In this document: one piece after another, positions 1-9,005 of the stretch
Numbering within the stretch: position 1 is the first letter of the stretch
Layout: the number at the start of each line of letters is the position of its first letter
DNA from: an uncultured Oscillospiraceae bacterium
Lineage (GTDB): Bacteria > Bacillota > Clostridia > Oscillospirales > Oscillospiraceae
Reading direction: 5' to 3'
Length of the DNA: 64,000 nt
Assembly: GCA_934572465.1 (NCBI GenBank)
Contig: CAKTLG010000007.1
Location: 13,914 to 77,913, forward strand
The notes under the pieces: generated by a model
What the model saw: only the letters and a program-made list of their open reading frames with translations
Told to the model about the DNA's origin: nothing
The model's database searches: none
Program-made: the position numbers and the translations under genes

Positions 1-2
1 CG

Positions 3-401
3 CATATCATGGTCAACGAGATCCTCAGCTCCTATGCCGGTAAGTCGAAGGAGGCTGGCGTAGATTTCAGCGCACAGGCCGACACCCCCGCGCAGTCCGA
101 CGTGGCCGACGTGGACTTTGTCGCTATCCTTGCAAACCTGCTGGAAAACGCGCTCAATGCCTGCTGCATCGGGGCAGCCGGCGCCGGCCCCATCCGCGTC
201 CGCATCCGGAATGTCGGCAAAAAAACGGTCATTGCGGTGAGCAATCCCTGTCCCTCCGGCCTGAAGCTGGAAAACGACCTGCCCGCCGCGCGGAGCACCG
301 GCATCGACAGCATCGTTTCCTCCGCCGCCCGATACCAGGGGGAGGTCCGCTACCAGCTCGAATCCGGCGTCTGCACCGCCTGCGTCATTCTCAATCCATA
401 A
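3..401 (+). CDS. C-terminal part of a GHKL-type sensor histidine kinase (partial)
   Basis: The reading frame is open from the left edge, so the N-terminus lies outside the window; the first internal ATG is at 9. The fragment is an ATPase domain of the GHKL class: the N-box reads ANLLENALNAC, followed by a beta strand region (IRVRIRN, VIAVSNPCP) and the late glycine-containing STGIDSI segment typical of AgrC/YcbB-like quorum or peptide sensor kinases. The sensor and dimerisation parts are not visible. A strong terminator follows directly, so this ends its transcription unit. Its response regulator presumably lies upstream. The ATPase class is clear; the ligand is unknown. Confidence 0.8.
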   Translation, partial: HIMVNEILSSYAGKSKEAGVDFSAQADTPAQSDVADVDFVAILANLLENALNACCIGAAGAGPIRVRIRNVGKKTVIAVSNPCPSGLKLENDLPAARSTGIDSIVSSAARYQGEVRYQLESGVCTACVILNP

Positions 402-417
402 CCCCGCACAACTGCTG

Positions 418-445
418 AAGACCGCCTTCGGGCGGTCTTTCTTTT
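418..445 (+). terminator. Rho-independent terminator after the GHKL kinase
   Basis: A perfect stem (AAGACCGCC / GGCGGTCTT) with a TTCG tetraloop is followed by TTTCTTTTTC. It lies 17 bases after the stop codon. Confidence 0.9.
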
Positions 446-614
446 TCCGGCAACCAATTTGGAACGCAAAGCGTCCAATTTCGGCATTTTCCCCCAATCG
501 GGCTGCCGCTGTGCTATCGTTTTGATGTTTGTAAGGAAGGCTGCCGCCGATATATGCCGGAAGCGCCGCCCGCCGGAGATCTGCGGCCGGCGGCGCACAG
601 AAAGGACATTTTCT

Positions 615-896
615 ATGAACTGGCCCTGGAAAAAGAAAAAGCTCTCCTTTGCGGAGGCCGCGAGGTTCAACTGGGAAGCGGACACCAACGCAGAGCTGCG
701 GCAAAAGCTCAGCGAGCTGGCAAAGCAATACCCGACGCTGCGGGAAAGCGAATACAGAGAAAAGCTGCTGCAGCTGTTTCGGGCGCAGGGGCTGGATCTT
801 GACGCAGAGCAGCTGGACATGCTGCTGCTCCTGCGGCAGAAAACGGACCAGATGCTGCTCGACCGCAAGGCGGACAGCCAGCAGAACGCGACATAG
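615..896 (+). CDS. Small charged helical protein of unknown function
   Basis: I start this 93-residue protein at 615, where AAAGGA lies about 9 bases upstream; the frame is open further upstream but without a better start. It begins MNWPWKKKKLSFAEAARFNW and is then almost entirely amphipathic helix rich in Glu, Arg, Leu and Gln (RLREKLLQLF-like heptads), ending in a polar tail. There is no signal peptide, membrane segment or catalytic motif that I recognise. It lies 48 bases upstream of the STAS gene on the same strand and may be the first gene of that operon. I do not recognise the family. Confidence 0.6.
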   Translation: MNWPWKKKKLSFAEAARFNWEADTNAELRQKLSELAKQYPTLRESEYREKLLQLFRAQGLDLDAEQLDMLLLLRQKTDQMLLDRKADSQQNAT

Positions 897-944
897 GCCC
901 CGGCCGGTTCGCGGCAGAAAAACATCTTGATGTGGAGGTACACG

Positions 945-1241
945 ATGAACATTCAAAAAACGGTAAGCGGAACGACTCTGGCGGTGGCGCTGGAGGGACG
1001 TCTGGACACGACGACCTCGCCGAAGCTGGAGGAGGATCTTCGCAGCAGCATCGAGGGCGTCGCCAGTTTGGAGTTTGACCTTGAAAAGCTGGAGTACATC
1101 TCCTCCGCCGGTCTCCGCGTGCTGCTGGCGATGCAGAAGATCATGAACAAGCAGGGCAGGATGCTGCTCAGGAATGTAAACGAGTCCGTCATGGAGGTAT
1201 TTGAGGTCACGGGCTTTGCCGACATTTTGAGCATCGAGTGA
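945..1241 (+). CDS. STAS-domain anti-sigma-factor antagonist
   Basis: This 98-residue protein is a single STAS domain of the SpoIIAA/RsbV type. The conserved core is visible: GRLDTTTSPKLEEDL, FDLEKLEYISSAGLRVLL and a C-terminal helix, FEVTGFADILSIE. The serine pair in ISSAGLR holds the residue phosphorylated by the partner RsbW/SpoIIAB-like kinase in this family. I start at 945 because GGAGGT sits 5 bases upstream; an in-frame ATG at 927 lacks a site. The next gene encodes a PP2C phosphatase with an attached kinase-like ATPase, so phosphatase, kinase domain and antagonist of a partner switch lie together. No sigma factor gene is present in the operon. Confidence 0.92.
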   Translation: MNIQKTVSGTTLAVALEGRLDTTTSPKLEEDLRSSIEGVASLEFDLEKLEYISSAGLRVLLAMQKIMNKQGRMLLRNVNESVMEVFEVTGFADILSIE

Positions 1242-1266
1242 GCTTTCTTTTGAGAGGAGGCCGGCT

Positions 1267-4098
1267 ATGTTGTACATACAGCTCGGACTGACGGCGCTGT
1301 GCCCCGCCATACTGTCCGCACTGCTATACCGGTGGAGCAAAACGGCAAGAGCCTCGGCCCTGTCCGAGCGGGCAAGACAGGCTGTATACGGGCTGTCGTT
1401 CGGGCTGCTCGCCATCGCGGGCACGGAGCTCGGCGTCTGCGTGGACGGCGCTCTCATCAGCGCGCGGGACGCAGCGCCCCTGTGCGCGGGCCTGATCTTT
1501 GGTGCGCCCGCGGGCGTCATCTCCGGACTGATCGGCGGCGTCGAGCGGTACACCGCGGTGCTGTGGGGCGGCGGCGCATACACAAGGCTCGGCGCGAGCC
1601 TCACCACCCTGCTCGCGGGTCTGCTGAGCGCGGCGCTGCGGAAATGGATGTTCGACGGCAAGCGCCCCGCCTGGCACTACGGTCTGGCGGCGGGCTTCGT
1701 GCTGGAAGTGATCAACTTGCTGCTGGTATTCTCCGGCAACATGCAGGATGTGCACCAGGCCTTCACGCTGGTGGAGCGCTGCGCCGCGCCCATGATGGCG
1801 CTCAACGCAGGCGCGGTCACGCTGGCCATGCTGACGGTCTCGTGCCTTGCGGGCGAGGCGGCGCGCGGCAGGAGGAAAAAATACCGCCACCAGCTGGCGC
1901 AGATCTTTTCGCGCTGGCTGCTCGCGTGCGTCGTGCTGGCGTTCGTGGTGTCCAGCCTGTTCATCTATGTGCTGCAATCGAGGCTCGCGGTGGATGACGC
2001 GGAAAAAATGCTCTCGCTCTATATCGAGGACGTCCGCGACGACATCAACGACGCCTCGGACGAAAACCTGCTCAGGCTGACGCGGATGATCCGCGACGAG
2101 CTGGAGCGGATCGGGAACTACCGCGACCAGACGCTCCGTCTGCTCCTCGAGGCCTACGACGTGTCCGAGATCAATATCGTCAATGAAAACGGCGTCATCT
2201 CCGCGAGCACGACGCCCGCCTATCTCGGCTTTGATATGGCGGGCGGCGAGCAGTCGAAGGAATTTCTGGCGCTGCTCACCGGCGAACAGGAGCTCGTGCA
2301 GCGCTATCAGACCGTCTCTCACGAGGCGGGCGTTTCCATGAAATACGCGGGCGCCGTTCTGAGCGCCGGCGGGTTCGTGCAGGTCGGATACAACGCCCAG
2401 CGCTTTCAGGCGGACATCGACGAACAGGTCGTCGGCGTCACAAGAAACCGCCACGTGGGTGAGAACGGGTTCATGCTCATCGCCAACGAGGAGTTCCGTC
2501 TGGTGAGCGATCCTGACGGACGCGAGGGCATGTGGCTCGACGTAACGGGCATCCATCTGCAATCGGAGCAAAAAAGCAGCACCGCCGGCCCGAGAGCGGC
2601 GGGAAGGATGTTCATGGACTCGGTCTACGCCGAGGACTGCTACGTGATGTACGGCATCACGGAGGGCTATTACATCATCGGCGTCATGCCGAAGTCCGAG
2701 GTCGTCTTCGGGCGCAATATTTCCCTGTATATCACGGTGTTCATCGAAATTCTGGTGTTCGCCGCGCTGTTCGTGCTGATCTACTTTCTTGTTAAAAAGC
2801 TGGTGGTGGAGAACATCCAGAAGATCAACCACTCGCTCAAGGAGATCACGGGCGGCAACCTGAACGTCTCCGTCGATGTGCGCGCCAACGAGGAATTCGT
2901 GTCCCTCTCCGATGACATCAACTCCACCGTGCACACCCTGAAGGGCTATATCGCGGAGGCGGCGGCGCGGATCGACAAGGAGCTGGAATTCGCCAAGACC
3001 ATCCAGTTTTCCACGCTTCCCTGCGTTTTTCCGCCGTATCCCGACCGGACGGACTTTGACATCTACGCAAGCATGGACACGGCCAAGGAGGTCGGCGGCG
3101 ATTTCTACGACTTCTACCTGCTGGATGAAAACCGTCTCGCGTTTTTGATCGCGGACGTGTCCGGCAAGGGGATCTCCGCGGCGATGTTCATGATGAAGGC
3201 GAAAACGCTCCTCAAGAGCCATGCGGAAAACGAGAGCGACGCCGCGGCGATCCTGACGAGGGCGAACGAGGATCTGTGCGAAAACAACGAGGCGGAGATG
3301 TTCGTGACCTGCTGGATGGGCATTCTGAACCTTAAAACGCATACGGTGCATTTTGCGAACGCGGGCCACAACCCGCCGCTCGTCCGTCACCAGAACGGGC
3401 GCTACGAATTTTTTAAGACGCGCCCTGGCTTCGTTCTGGCCGGCATGGAGGGCATGAAATACCGCAGCGGCGAGCTGGAGCTGCTGCCGGGCGACGAGAT
3501 CTTCCTCTATACGGACGGCGTGACCGAAGCGACCGACGCACACGAGCAGCTCTACGGCGAGGCAAGGCTCGAGGCCGTTTTGAACCGGCTGGCCGGAGCG
3601 GACGCGAAGGCGCTCTGCCTTGGCGTGAAGCAGGACGTCGACGCCTTCGTGGGCGAAGCGCCCCAGTTCGACGATATGACAATGCTCTGCCTTCGCCTGA
3701 CGCCGAAGCAGTGCATCTCCGTCGACCCGAGGGAGGACACGATGCAGACCGTGGTATCCTTCGTGGAGGAAGCGCTCGCGCAGGCCGAGGTGCCGATGAA
3801 GGCCGCCGTCAAGATGAACATCGCCGTGGACGAGATCTACTCCAACATCCAGCGCTACAGCGGCGCGACGCACGCCACGGTGGAATGCGCGGCGAAAAAC
3901 GGCCGGATCACGCTGGTGTTCACGGACAACGGAAGCCCCTATAACCCGCTGGAGCAGGCGGACCCCGACACGACGCTTCCCGCAGAGGAGCGCGAGATCG
4001 GCGGGCTGGGCATCTTCATGGTGAAAAAGACGATGGACGATGTGGTGTACGAGTATTCGGAGGGCCGCAACCGTCTGACGCTGAAGAAGAACTGGTGA
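1267..4098 (+). CDS. Membrane sensor with SpoIIE/PP2C phosphatase fused to an RsbW-like ATPase
   Basis: This 943-residue protein joins both arms of a partner switch. Residues 1-200 form a multi-pass region like the 5TM-LYT sensor (GAPAGVISGLIGGVERY, a motif echoed in the LytS-like kinase at 23415). A membrane helix near 213-236, an extracytoplasmic Cache-like region, a second membrane anchor near 495-525 and a HAMP-like linker follow. The PP2C/SpoIIE phosphatase lies near 575-810 (KEVGGDFYDF, ADVSGKGISAAMFM, GHNPPLV, YTDGVTEA, FDDMTML). Residues 820-943 are a Bergerat-fold ATPase with N-box AVDEIYSNIQRYS, G1 TDNGSPYNPL and G2 GGLGIFMVKK. AGGAGG precedes the start. It probably sets the phosphorylation state of the STAS protein encoded just upstream, in response to an outside signal. 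Confidence 0.9.
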   Translation: MLYIQLGLTALCPAILSALLYRWSKTARASALSERARQAVYGLSFGLLAIAGTELGVCVDGALISARDAAPLCAGLIFGAPAGVISGLIGGVERYTAVLWGGGAYTRLGASLTTLLAGLLSAALRKWMFDGKRPAWHYGLAAGFVLEVINLLLVFSGNMQDVHQAFTLVERCAAPMMALNAGAVTLAMLTVSCLAGEAARGRRKKYRHQLAQIFSRWLLACVVLAFVVSSLFIYVLQSRLAVDDAEKMLSLYIEDVRDDINDASDENLLRLTRMIRDELERIGNYRDQTLRLLLEAYDVSEINIVNENGVISASTTPAYLGFDMAGGEQSKEFLALLTGEQELVQRYQTVSHEAGVSMKYAGAVLSAGGFVQVGYNAQRFQADIDEQVVGVTRNRHVGENGFMLIANEEFRLVSDPDGREGMWLDVTGIHLQSEQKSSTAGPRAAGRMFMDSVYAEDCYVMYGITEGYYIIGVMPKSEVVFGRNISLYITVFIEILVFAALFVLIYFLVKKLVVENIQKINHSLKEITGGNLNVSVDVRANEEFVSLSDDINSTVHTLKGYIAEAAARIDKELEFAKTIQFSTLPCVFPPYPDRTDFDIYASMDTAKEVGGDFYDFYLLDENRLAFLIADVSGKGISAAMFMMKAKTLLKSHAENESDAAAILTRANEDLCENNEAEMFVTCWMGILNLKTHTVHFANAGHNPPLVRHQNGRYEFFKTRPGFVLAGMEGMKYRSGELELLPGDEIFLYTDGVTEATDAHEQLYGEARLEAVLNRLAGADAKALCLGVKQDVDAFVGEAPQFDDMTMLCLRLTPKQCISVDPREDTMQTVVSFVEEALAQAEVPMKAAVKMNIAVDEIYSNIQRYSGATHATVECAAKNGRITLVFTDNGSPYNPLEQADPDTTLPAEEREIGGLGIFMVKKTMDDVVYEYSEGRNRLTLKKNW

Positions 4099-4114
4099 GC
4101 GGGAGGAACCGAGA

Positions 4115-5704
4115 ATGCTGTCATCAAAAAAGAAAAGCTTCCGACTGTCGCCGGAGACCGTCGACCTTCTTTCTCAGGAGCTCGCCGCGTCCCTGACGGA
4201 AGCGGAGGCGGACCGGAAGGACATCCTCCGTCTCCGTCTCTCGCTGGAGGAGATCCTGGAAAGCTGGATCTCCCTGCTCCCTGACGCGCCGGTCGTCTTC
4301 TGCGCAAAAAGGCGCATGGGGAAGCAGCTGATCGAGATCCGCGTCGAGGGAAAGGAGATCCGGTCTGAAGACATGCCGGAAAGCTGCTTCCTTTCCAGCC
4401 GTCTTTTGTCGCAGGCGGGCCTCACGCTGACGCAGCGCTACCAGAACGGCGAGAACTGCCTGACCGTTTACCCGCCCAGAAAGCATAAGCTCGGGCAGAT
4501 GCAAAAGCTCCTGCTCGCCATCGCGGCGGCCATCGTCCTCGGGCTGCTGCAAAGGCTCTTCCCCGCCGGTGTGCAGGCCGGTATCCGCGCCGTGACCGAT
4601 CCGCTGTTCACGCTGATCCTGGATCTTCTGCGCATGGTCTCCTCGCCGATGATCTTCCTTGCGATCTGCTCCGGCATCTTCAACATCGGCGACATGACCG
4701 TCATGGGCAGGGTCGGCAAAAAGGTGATCGGCCGCATCGTGCTGCTGACGTTTCTCGTCAGCGCAGCCGTGACCGTCTGCCTTATGTGGCTCTTCCCCAT
4801 GGAGCTTGCCGCCGGCGGCGCGGTCGTAAGCGAGTTTTCGACGATATACCGGATCATTCTGGATATCGTCCCGCCCGATATCGTCTCCCCGTTCCTGAAC
4901 GGGAACACCCTGCAGATCATCTTTCTGGGCGCCGCCGCGGGCATCGCGCTGCTGGTCCTGGGCGACAGGGCCGCCGCGGTCCGCACCTTCATCGAGCAGG
5001 TGAACGAGGTCGTCCAGTTCCTCATGGAAGCGATCGGCAGCCTGATCCCGCTGTTCGTATTTTTCAGCCTGTTCGGGCTGCTCGGCTCCGACTTTGGCTC
5101 TGAGCTGACGGGCATTCTCAAATCCATCGTGATCACCTATGCCGTCTGCCCGCTGGTCTGCCTCGCCTTTGCCGCCGTTTTGTCCGTGCGGTACCGCGTG
5201 CGCTTTTCCCTGCTCATCAGGAAGCTGCTGCCGACCTTCCTCATCGGGCTCACCACGGCGTCCTCCTCCGCGACGTTCGCCACCAATCTGGAGACCTGCG
5301 AAAAGAAGCTGGGCGTCCCGCCGGTGCTCGTGCATTTTGCCGTGCCTCTGGGACAAGTGCTCTATATGCCCGGCGTCACGGTCGCCTTTGTGTCGATCTG
5401 CCTGTGCATGGCGGAAAATTTCGGCGTCGCCGTCACGCCCGCATGGCTCCTCACGATGATCGTCGTGACCGGTCTTTTGTCGCTGGCAATGCCGCCCATC
5501 CCGGGCGGCGCGCTGACCTGCTATGCGGTCATGTTCAGCCAGCTCGGCATCCCCGACGAGGCCCTCGCGCTGGCCGTGGCGATCAATTCGATGATCGACT
5601 TCATCGCAACGGCCTCAAATCTGACTTGTCTGCAAACCGAGGTCGTGATAGCAGCCGACAAGCTCGGGATGCTGGACGAGGAATGCTTAAGAAAGGATGG
5701 ATAG
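4115..5704 (+). CDS. Dicarboxylate/amino acid:cation symporter with an N-terminal degenerate ATPase-like domain
   Basis: Residues from about 125 onward (529 total) are a DAACS/SDF-family symporter: multiple membrane helices, the serine-rich hairpin loop TASSSATFAT, the MPPIPGGAL loop and a last helix containing DFIATASNLT. The final helix lacks the Arg and Asp usual in glutamate transporters, so the substrate may differ. The first 115 residues are not standard for the family: RLRLSLEEILESWISLL followed by KQLIEIRVEGKEI looks like the first half of an RsbW-type ATPase, with the N-box Asn replaced and no G1 or G2 box. GGAGGA precedes the start. The gene lies 16 bases after the phosphatase-ATPase gene. 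The transporter call is firm; the ATPase relic is inference. Confidence 0.85.
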   Translation: MLSSKKKSFRLSPETVDLLSQELAASLTEAEADRKDILRLRLSLEEILESWISLLPDAPVVFCAKRRMGKQLIEIRVEGKEIRSEDMPESCFLSSRLLSQAGLTLTQRYQNGENCLTVYPPRKHKLGQMQKLLLAIAAAIVLGLLQRLFPAGVQAGIRAVTDPLFTLILDLLRMVSSPMIFLAICSGIFNIGDMTVMGRVGKKVIGRIVLLTFLVSAAVTVCLMWLFPMELAAGGAVVSEFSTIYRIILDIVPPDIVSPFLNGNTLQIIFLGAAAGIALLVLGDRAAAVRTFIEQVNEVVQFLMEAIGSLIPLFVFFSLFGLLGSDFGSELTGILKSIVITYAVCPLVCLAFAAVLSVRYRVRFSLLIRKLLPTFLIGLTTASSSATFATNLETCEKKLGVPPVLVHFAVPLGQVLYMPGVTVAFVSICLCMAENFGVAVTPAWLLTMIVVTGLLSLAMPPIPGGALTCYAVMFSQLGIPDEALALAVAINSMIDFIATASNLTCLQTEVVIAADKLGMLDEECLRKDG

Positions 5705-5739
5705 CGCTGTGCCGGCGCACGGCGCTGTCTTGAAGCGCA

Positions 5740-7518
5740 ATGACAGTAGAAAACGCTATGGGCTATGAATATCGCAGAAACGAGGCCATCATACGGAGCA
5801 AGACGCGGGAGTTTTTCGGCATCGGCACGGTGGTGACAGCTTCGTCCTATCTCGTCTCCGTTGTGGATTTTATGCTCATCGGCGCCCTTCTGGGCGCCGA
5901 TGCCGTCGCTGCCGCGGGCCTTTGCGACAGCTTCGTCGACATCGCCGAGCTTGCCGGCTATGTTCTCTCCTCCGGCGGGCCGGTCGCCGTCAGCATTCTG
6001 CTTGGGCGGCGAAAGCTCCGTCAGGCCAACGGGGCGTTCACCCTGTCCTTCCTGCTGACGCTCGCCGGCGGTCTTCTCTGCTGGTGCCTGCTGCCGTTCT
6101 GCGGCTTTTTCAGCGGCATCCTGACCAATAACGGCGCGATCGCGGGAGATGTGGCGAAATACGCCTTTTTCATCCTGCTCTCCGCGCCGTTCGTCGGCGT
6201 CAACCTTGTGCTCTCCAGCTTTGCCATTCTGGACGACCACTCCAGGCTGGCCATGGGCTCGGTGATCGCCGCCAACGCGGTGAACATCGTTCTGGACGTT
6301 GTCTTTATGAAATACCTGAGCATGGGCGTTGCCGGTGCGGCCGCCGCGTCTCTGCTCGGCAATGCGGCTGGGATCCTCGTGGCGCTCCCCTACCTGTTCT
6401 CCCAGAAGCGCACGTTCCATTTTGTGCTGCGCGCCGAGGATCTGCGGGAGACCTGTCGGGAGCTGATCTCTCCCTGTTCGTCCTTTATGACCGACAAGCT
6501 CTCGCGGATCTTCTCCGGCTTGACGGTGAATCTGCTGCTGATGTATTTCGTCGGCAATATCGGCGTGGCGCTGTACGCGGTGTACAGCCAGCTGCGCTTC
6601 ATCCTGCGGATCCTGGCGGGCGGCGCGCTGCAGACGATCTCCACGCTCGGCAGTATGCTCTACGGGGAGCGCGACTTCTACGGGCTGCGCGGGATGCTGG
6701 CCCTTCTCTCCAAATACACCTACGCGCTCGTCGCGGCACTCATGGCGGGACTGTTCTGCTTCTCCGCGCCGTTCCTCCGCTCCTACGGCATCACCGCGGA
6801 GCCGGATACCGTGCTCGCACTGCGCATCATGCTGATCAGCCTGCCCTTTCTCTGGCTCAACGATCTGCTCGCAAGGCTTTACCCCAGCGTTCAGCGGCAG
6901 CGCCTGTCCGTGCTTCTGCTGACGCTGCAAAACGTCGTATTCAAAATACTGATCCTGCTGCTCTGCGTGGCGGCCATCTCGCAGCTCCATTGGCCCAGCA
7001 TCCCCACCGTGGCGGTCTGGTGCCTGCTGACGGAGCTTCTTTCTCCGGCGGTCACGCTGCTGCGGGAAAAGCGGCTGTATCAAAACGTGGCGATCCTCGG
7101 CCTTGAGGATCAGGCGGACCGGAGCTGCCACACCTTTTCCATCACGGGTGAGCCGGACAGCGTGGCGGATATCCACCGCGAGATCGACCAGTTCTGCCGG
7201 CAGAACGGCATCCCCCGCAGCAGAGGCGTCTTTCTGGCCATCGCCTTTGAGGAGGCCGCCCTCAACATCATCAACCACAACGAGCATGTGGATATGATCG
7301 ATATTTGTCTGCTTCTCGAGGAGGGAAATCTCATCGTCCGCATCCGCGACAACGGCGCGCCCTTCGACCCGCTGACGTTTGTGGACGACGAGGACATCCT
7401 TCAGATGAACAACATCAGGCTGTTGGAGCGGCTCACCGACCAGAAGACCTATACGCGGATCATGAACATGAACAACACCGTGCTTTCGATCCGACTGGAG
7501 GCGGCAGAGAATGAATGA
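5740..7518 (+). CDS. MATE-family transporter with a C-terminal RsbW-like ATPase domain
   Basis: The first 450 residues are a twelve-helix MATE/MOP-type transporter (for example DFMLIGALLGADAVAAAGLC and the repeated half starting near SFMTDKLSRIFSGL). Residues 460-592 are a Bergerat-fold domain: the N-box is AFEEAALNIINHN and the G1 box is RIRDNGAPFDPL, close to serine-kinase anti-sigma factors. The glycine-rich G2 box is missing; the position reads MNNIRLLERLTD. The gene overlaps the next by 8 bases and follows the symporter by 35 bases. The start at 5740 has only a weak GAAG site; an ATG at 5758 is possible. The fusion suggests transport activity controlled by protein interaction with STAS-type partners, which is inference. 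Confidence 0.88.
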   Translation: MTVENAMGYEYRRNEAIIRSKTREFFGIGTVVTASSYLVSVVDFMLIGALLGADAVAAAGLCDSFVDIAELAGYVLSSGGPVAVSILLGRRKLRQANGAFTLSFLLTLAGGLLCWCLLPFCGFFSGILTNNGAIAGDVAKYAFFILLSAPFVGVNLVLSSFAILDDHSRLAMGSVIAANAVNIVLDVVFMKYLSMGVAGAAAASLLGNAAGILVALPYLFSQKRTFHFVLRAEDLRETCRELISPCSSFMTDKLSRIFSGLTVNLLLMYFVGNIGVALYAVYSQLRFILRILAGGALQTISTLGSMLYGERDFYGLRGMLALLSKYTYALVAALMAGLFCFSAPFLRSYGITAEPDTVLALRIMLISLPFLWLNDLLARLYPSVQRQRLSVLLLTLQNVVFKILILLLCVAAISQLHWPSIPTVAVWCLLTELLSPAVTLLREKRLYQNVAILGLEDQADRSCHTFSITGEPDSVADIHREIDQFCRQNGIPRSRGVFLAIAFEEAALNIINHNEHVDMIDICLLLEEGNLIVRIRDNGAPFDPLTFVDDEDILQMNNIRLLERLTDQKTYTRIMNMNNTVLSIRLEAAENE

Positions 7519-8869
7519 ACCGATCGCATCCCTTGCGGAACAGTATCCGGCGGCCGCAGAGCTGCTCCGGCAGCACGGCAGTGAAAGCCTCCTTTCCTAT
7601 CTGGGGCAGCTCCGTCACAAGCCGCTGCCGGACATCCTGCCGTCTGAAGATCTGCTGACGGAGGTGCGGGATTATTTCACGCCCTTTTTCGGCGCGGAGA
7701 CCGCCGAGGAATGCATGAACGTCCTCCGTCGCCGCCGCTGCCTGTCCACCGCCAATCACCATCATCCCGCATTTGAGTACATGACCGTGCAGGATACGAT
7801 CCTCTGCGACCAATGGCTGCGGCTGCAGGGCGAGACCGGGGCGGTCGTTCCGATCCTGGCGGCCGCCAACCCGCGCCTGACCAGTACCGTCTACCCGCGG
7901 GGGATGTTGGTCTACGACTGCGCCGCGCCGGAGGGCTGTCTGCGTCTGCCTTTTTATCCGTTCAAGCTGCGGCACGCCTGCGTGGCCGCCGTAAAGGGCA
8001 TCTCTCCGGACATGGCGGGCAGCGCTCTGAACCGTCTGCGGCAGGAGACGCGGCGCGGCTCCGTCACGCCCCGCACGGCCGAAACGATAGAGCGCTTCTG
8101 CCGCGAGGTCCTGCTTTCCGACAGCGTACAGCGGTACGGCACGCTTCGCGAGCAGACCACGGTCATCAACGCCATGCTCTCCCAACGGTACTTTACCGAC
8201 CGCAAGCCGCAATACCTCTGGATGCCGATGGAAACGCTCACCGCCCGCCTGCTTGAAAAGGATCTTCAAACGGAAGCCGCACTCACCTGTCAACTGCTGT
8301 TTCGGCAGGAGCTGCGCGCATCGCTGCTTCAGGCGCTGGACGGCGTTTCCGGCTGCTGGACGGGAGACGCCGGCGGCACGCACCTTTTCTGGGGACTCGA
8401 CCGGCGCGCCGTTCTGTTTCCCCTGCGGCTGCACGAGGAGGCGGGCAAGGCGGTGCTGACCGGTCGAACGATGGGAGAGACTGTGACGATCCCCTTCACA
8501 CCGCAGGCGCTGACGGATGGGCTGCGGGATGGGACGCTGCTGCCTGGGCTGTTCCTCTGCTTTCTGGAGCTGCATTTTCTCCGCGACTTCACGGTATTCG
8601 GCGGCTTCTATCAGCCCACCTATCTCGGCGAGATGCGCCGCGGACTGGTGCAGGCCCTGCGCGAGACGGGCGGCTATGAAACGGAGGCCGCGATCATCGA
8701 GGCAAAGTACAACGCGATGACCCTCGGGCTGATCTATCTGCTGCGGAGCCGTGAAGGCGGCAGCTTTCCCGTTTCCACAGTGGAGCTTCTGGAGGAGCCT
8801 GTTTCGACGCCGGAGGTTGAAGCGAACCTGCAGGGGTCCGTTGCCGCGGCGCTCGGCCATCTGTTCTGA
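7511..8869 (+). CDS. Conserved-looking cytoplasmic protein of unknown function, last gene of the partner-switch operon
   Basis: This 452-residue protein starts inside the end of the MATE gene (8-base overlap), so translation is probably coupled. It has no signal peptide or obvious membrane helix. A histidine-rich stretch, TANHHHPAFEYMTVQDTILC near residues 78-97, looks like a possible metal or active-site loop, and there are several Trp/Phe-rich strands later (GGTHLFWGLDRR, DFTVFGGFYQPTYLGEM). The C-terminal region is helical. I recognise no family. Its position suggests that it handles the cargo or output of the transporters. It is followed by a strong terminator, so it closes the operon. 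Confidence 0.75.
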   Translation: MNEPIASLAEQYPAAAELLRQHGSESLLSYLGQLRHKPLPDILPSEDLLTEVRDYFTPFFGAETAEECMNVLRRRRCLSTANHHHPAFEYMTVQDTILCDQWLRLQGETGAVVPILAAANPRLTSTVYPRGMLVYDCAAPEGCLRLPFYPFKLRHACVAAVKGISPDMAGSALNRLRQETRRGSVTPRTAETIERFCREVLLSDSVQRYGTLREQTTVINAMLSQRYFTDRKPQYLWMPMETLTARLLEKDLQTEAALTCQLLFRQELRASLLQALDGVSGCWTGDAGGTHLFWGLDRRAVLFPLRLHEEAGKAVLTGRTMGETVTIPFTPQALTDGLRDGTLLPGLFLCFLELHFLRDFTVFGGFYQPTYLGEMRRGLVQALRETGGYETEAAIIEAKYNAMTLGLIYLLRSREGGSFPVSTVELLEEPVSTPEVEANLQGSVAAALGHLF

Positions 8870-8892
8870 CCGGCGATCCATAATACTCCTTC

Positions 8893-8931
8893 ACGCCGTC
8901 CGGTGCAGAGTCTGCCGGACGGCGTTTCTTT
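8893..8931 (+). terminator. Rho-independent terminator closing the STAS/transporter operon
   Basis: An 11-base perfect stem (ACGCCGTCCGG / CCGGACGGCGT) with an 11-base loop is followed by a TTTCTTT tail. Confidence 0.9.
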
Positions 8932-9005
8932 CGGCGGCATTCATGCCGCGCCCGCCTGTCTCCCCCCCCTCTCTCAAGCGGACGCTGGCCCGATGCGCGC
9001 CGCTC

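Noticed and set aside
1324..3873. 849-residue open frame on the minus strand opposite the phosphatase-ATPase gene
   Set aside because: It is a GC-driven antisense shadow: low-complexity His/Arg/Val composition, no domain, no ribosome-binding site, while the plus strand holds a clear multidomain protein.
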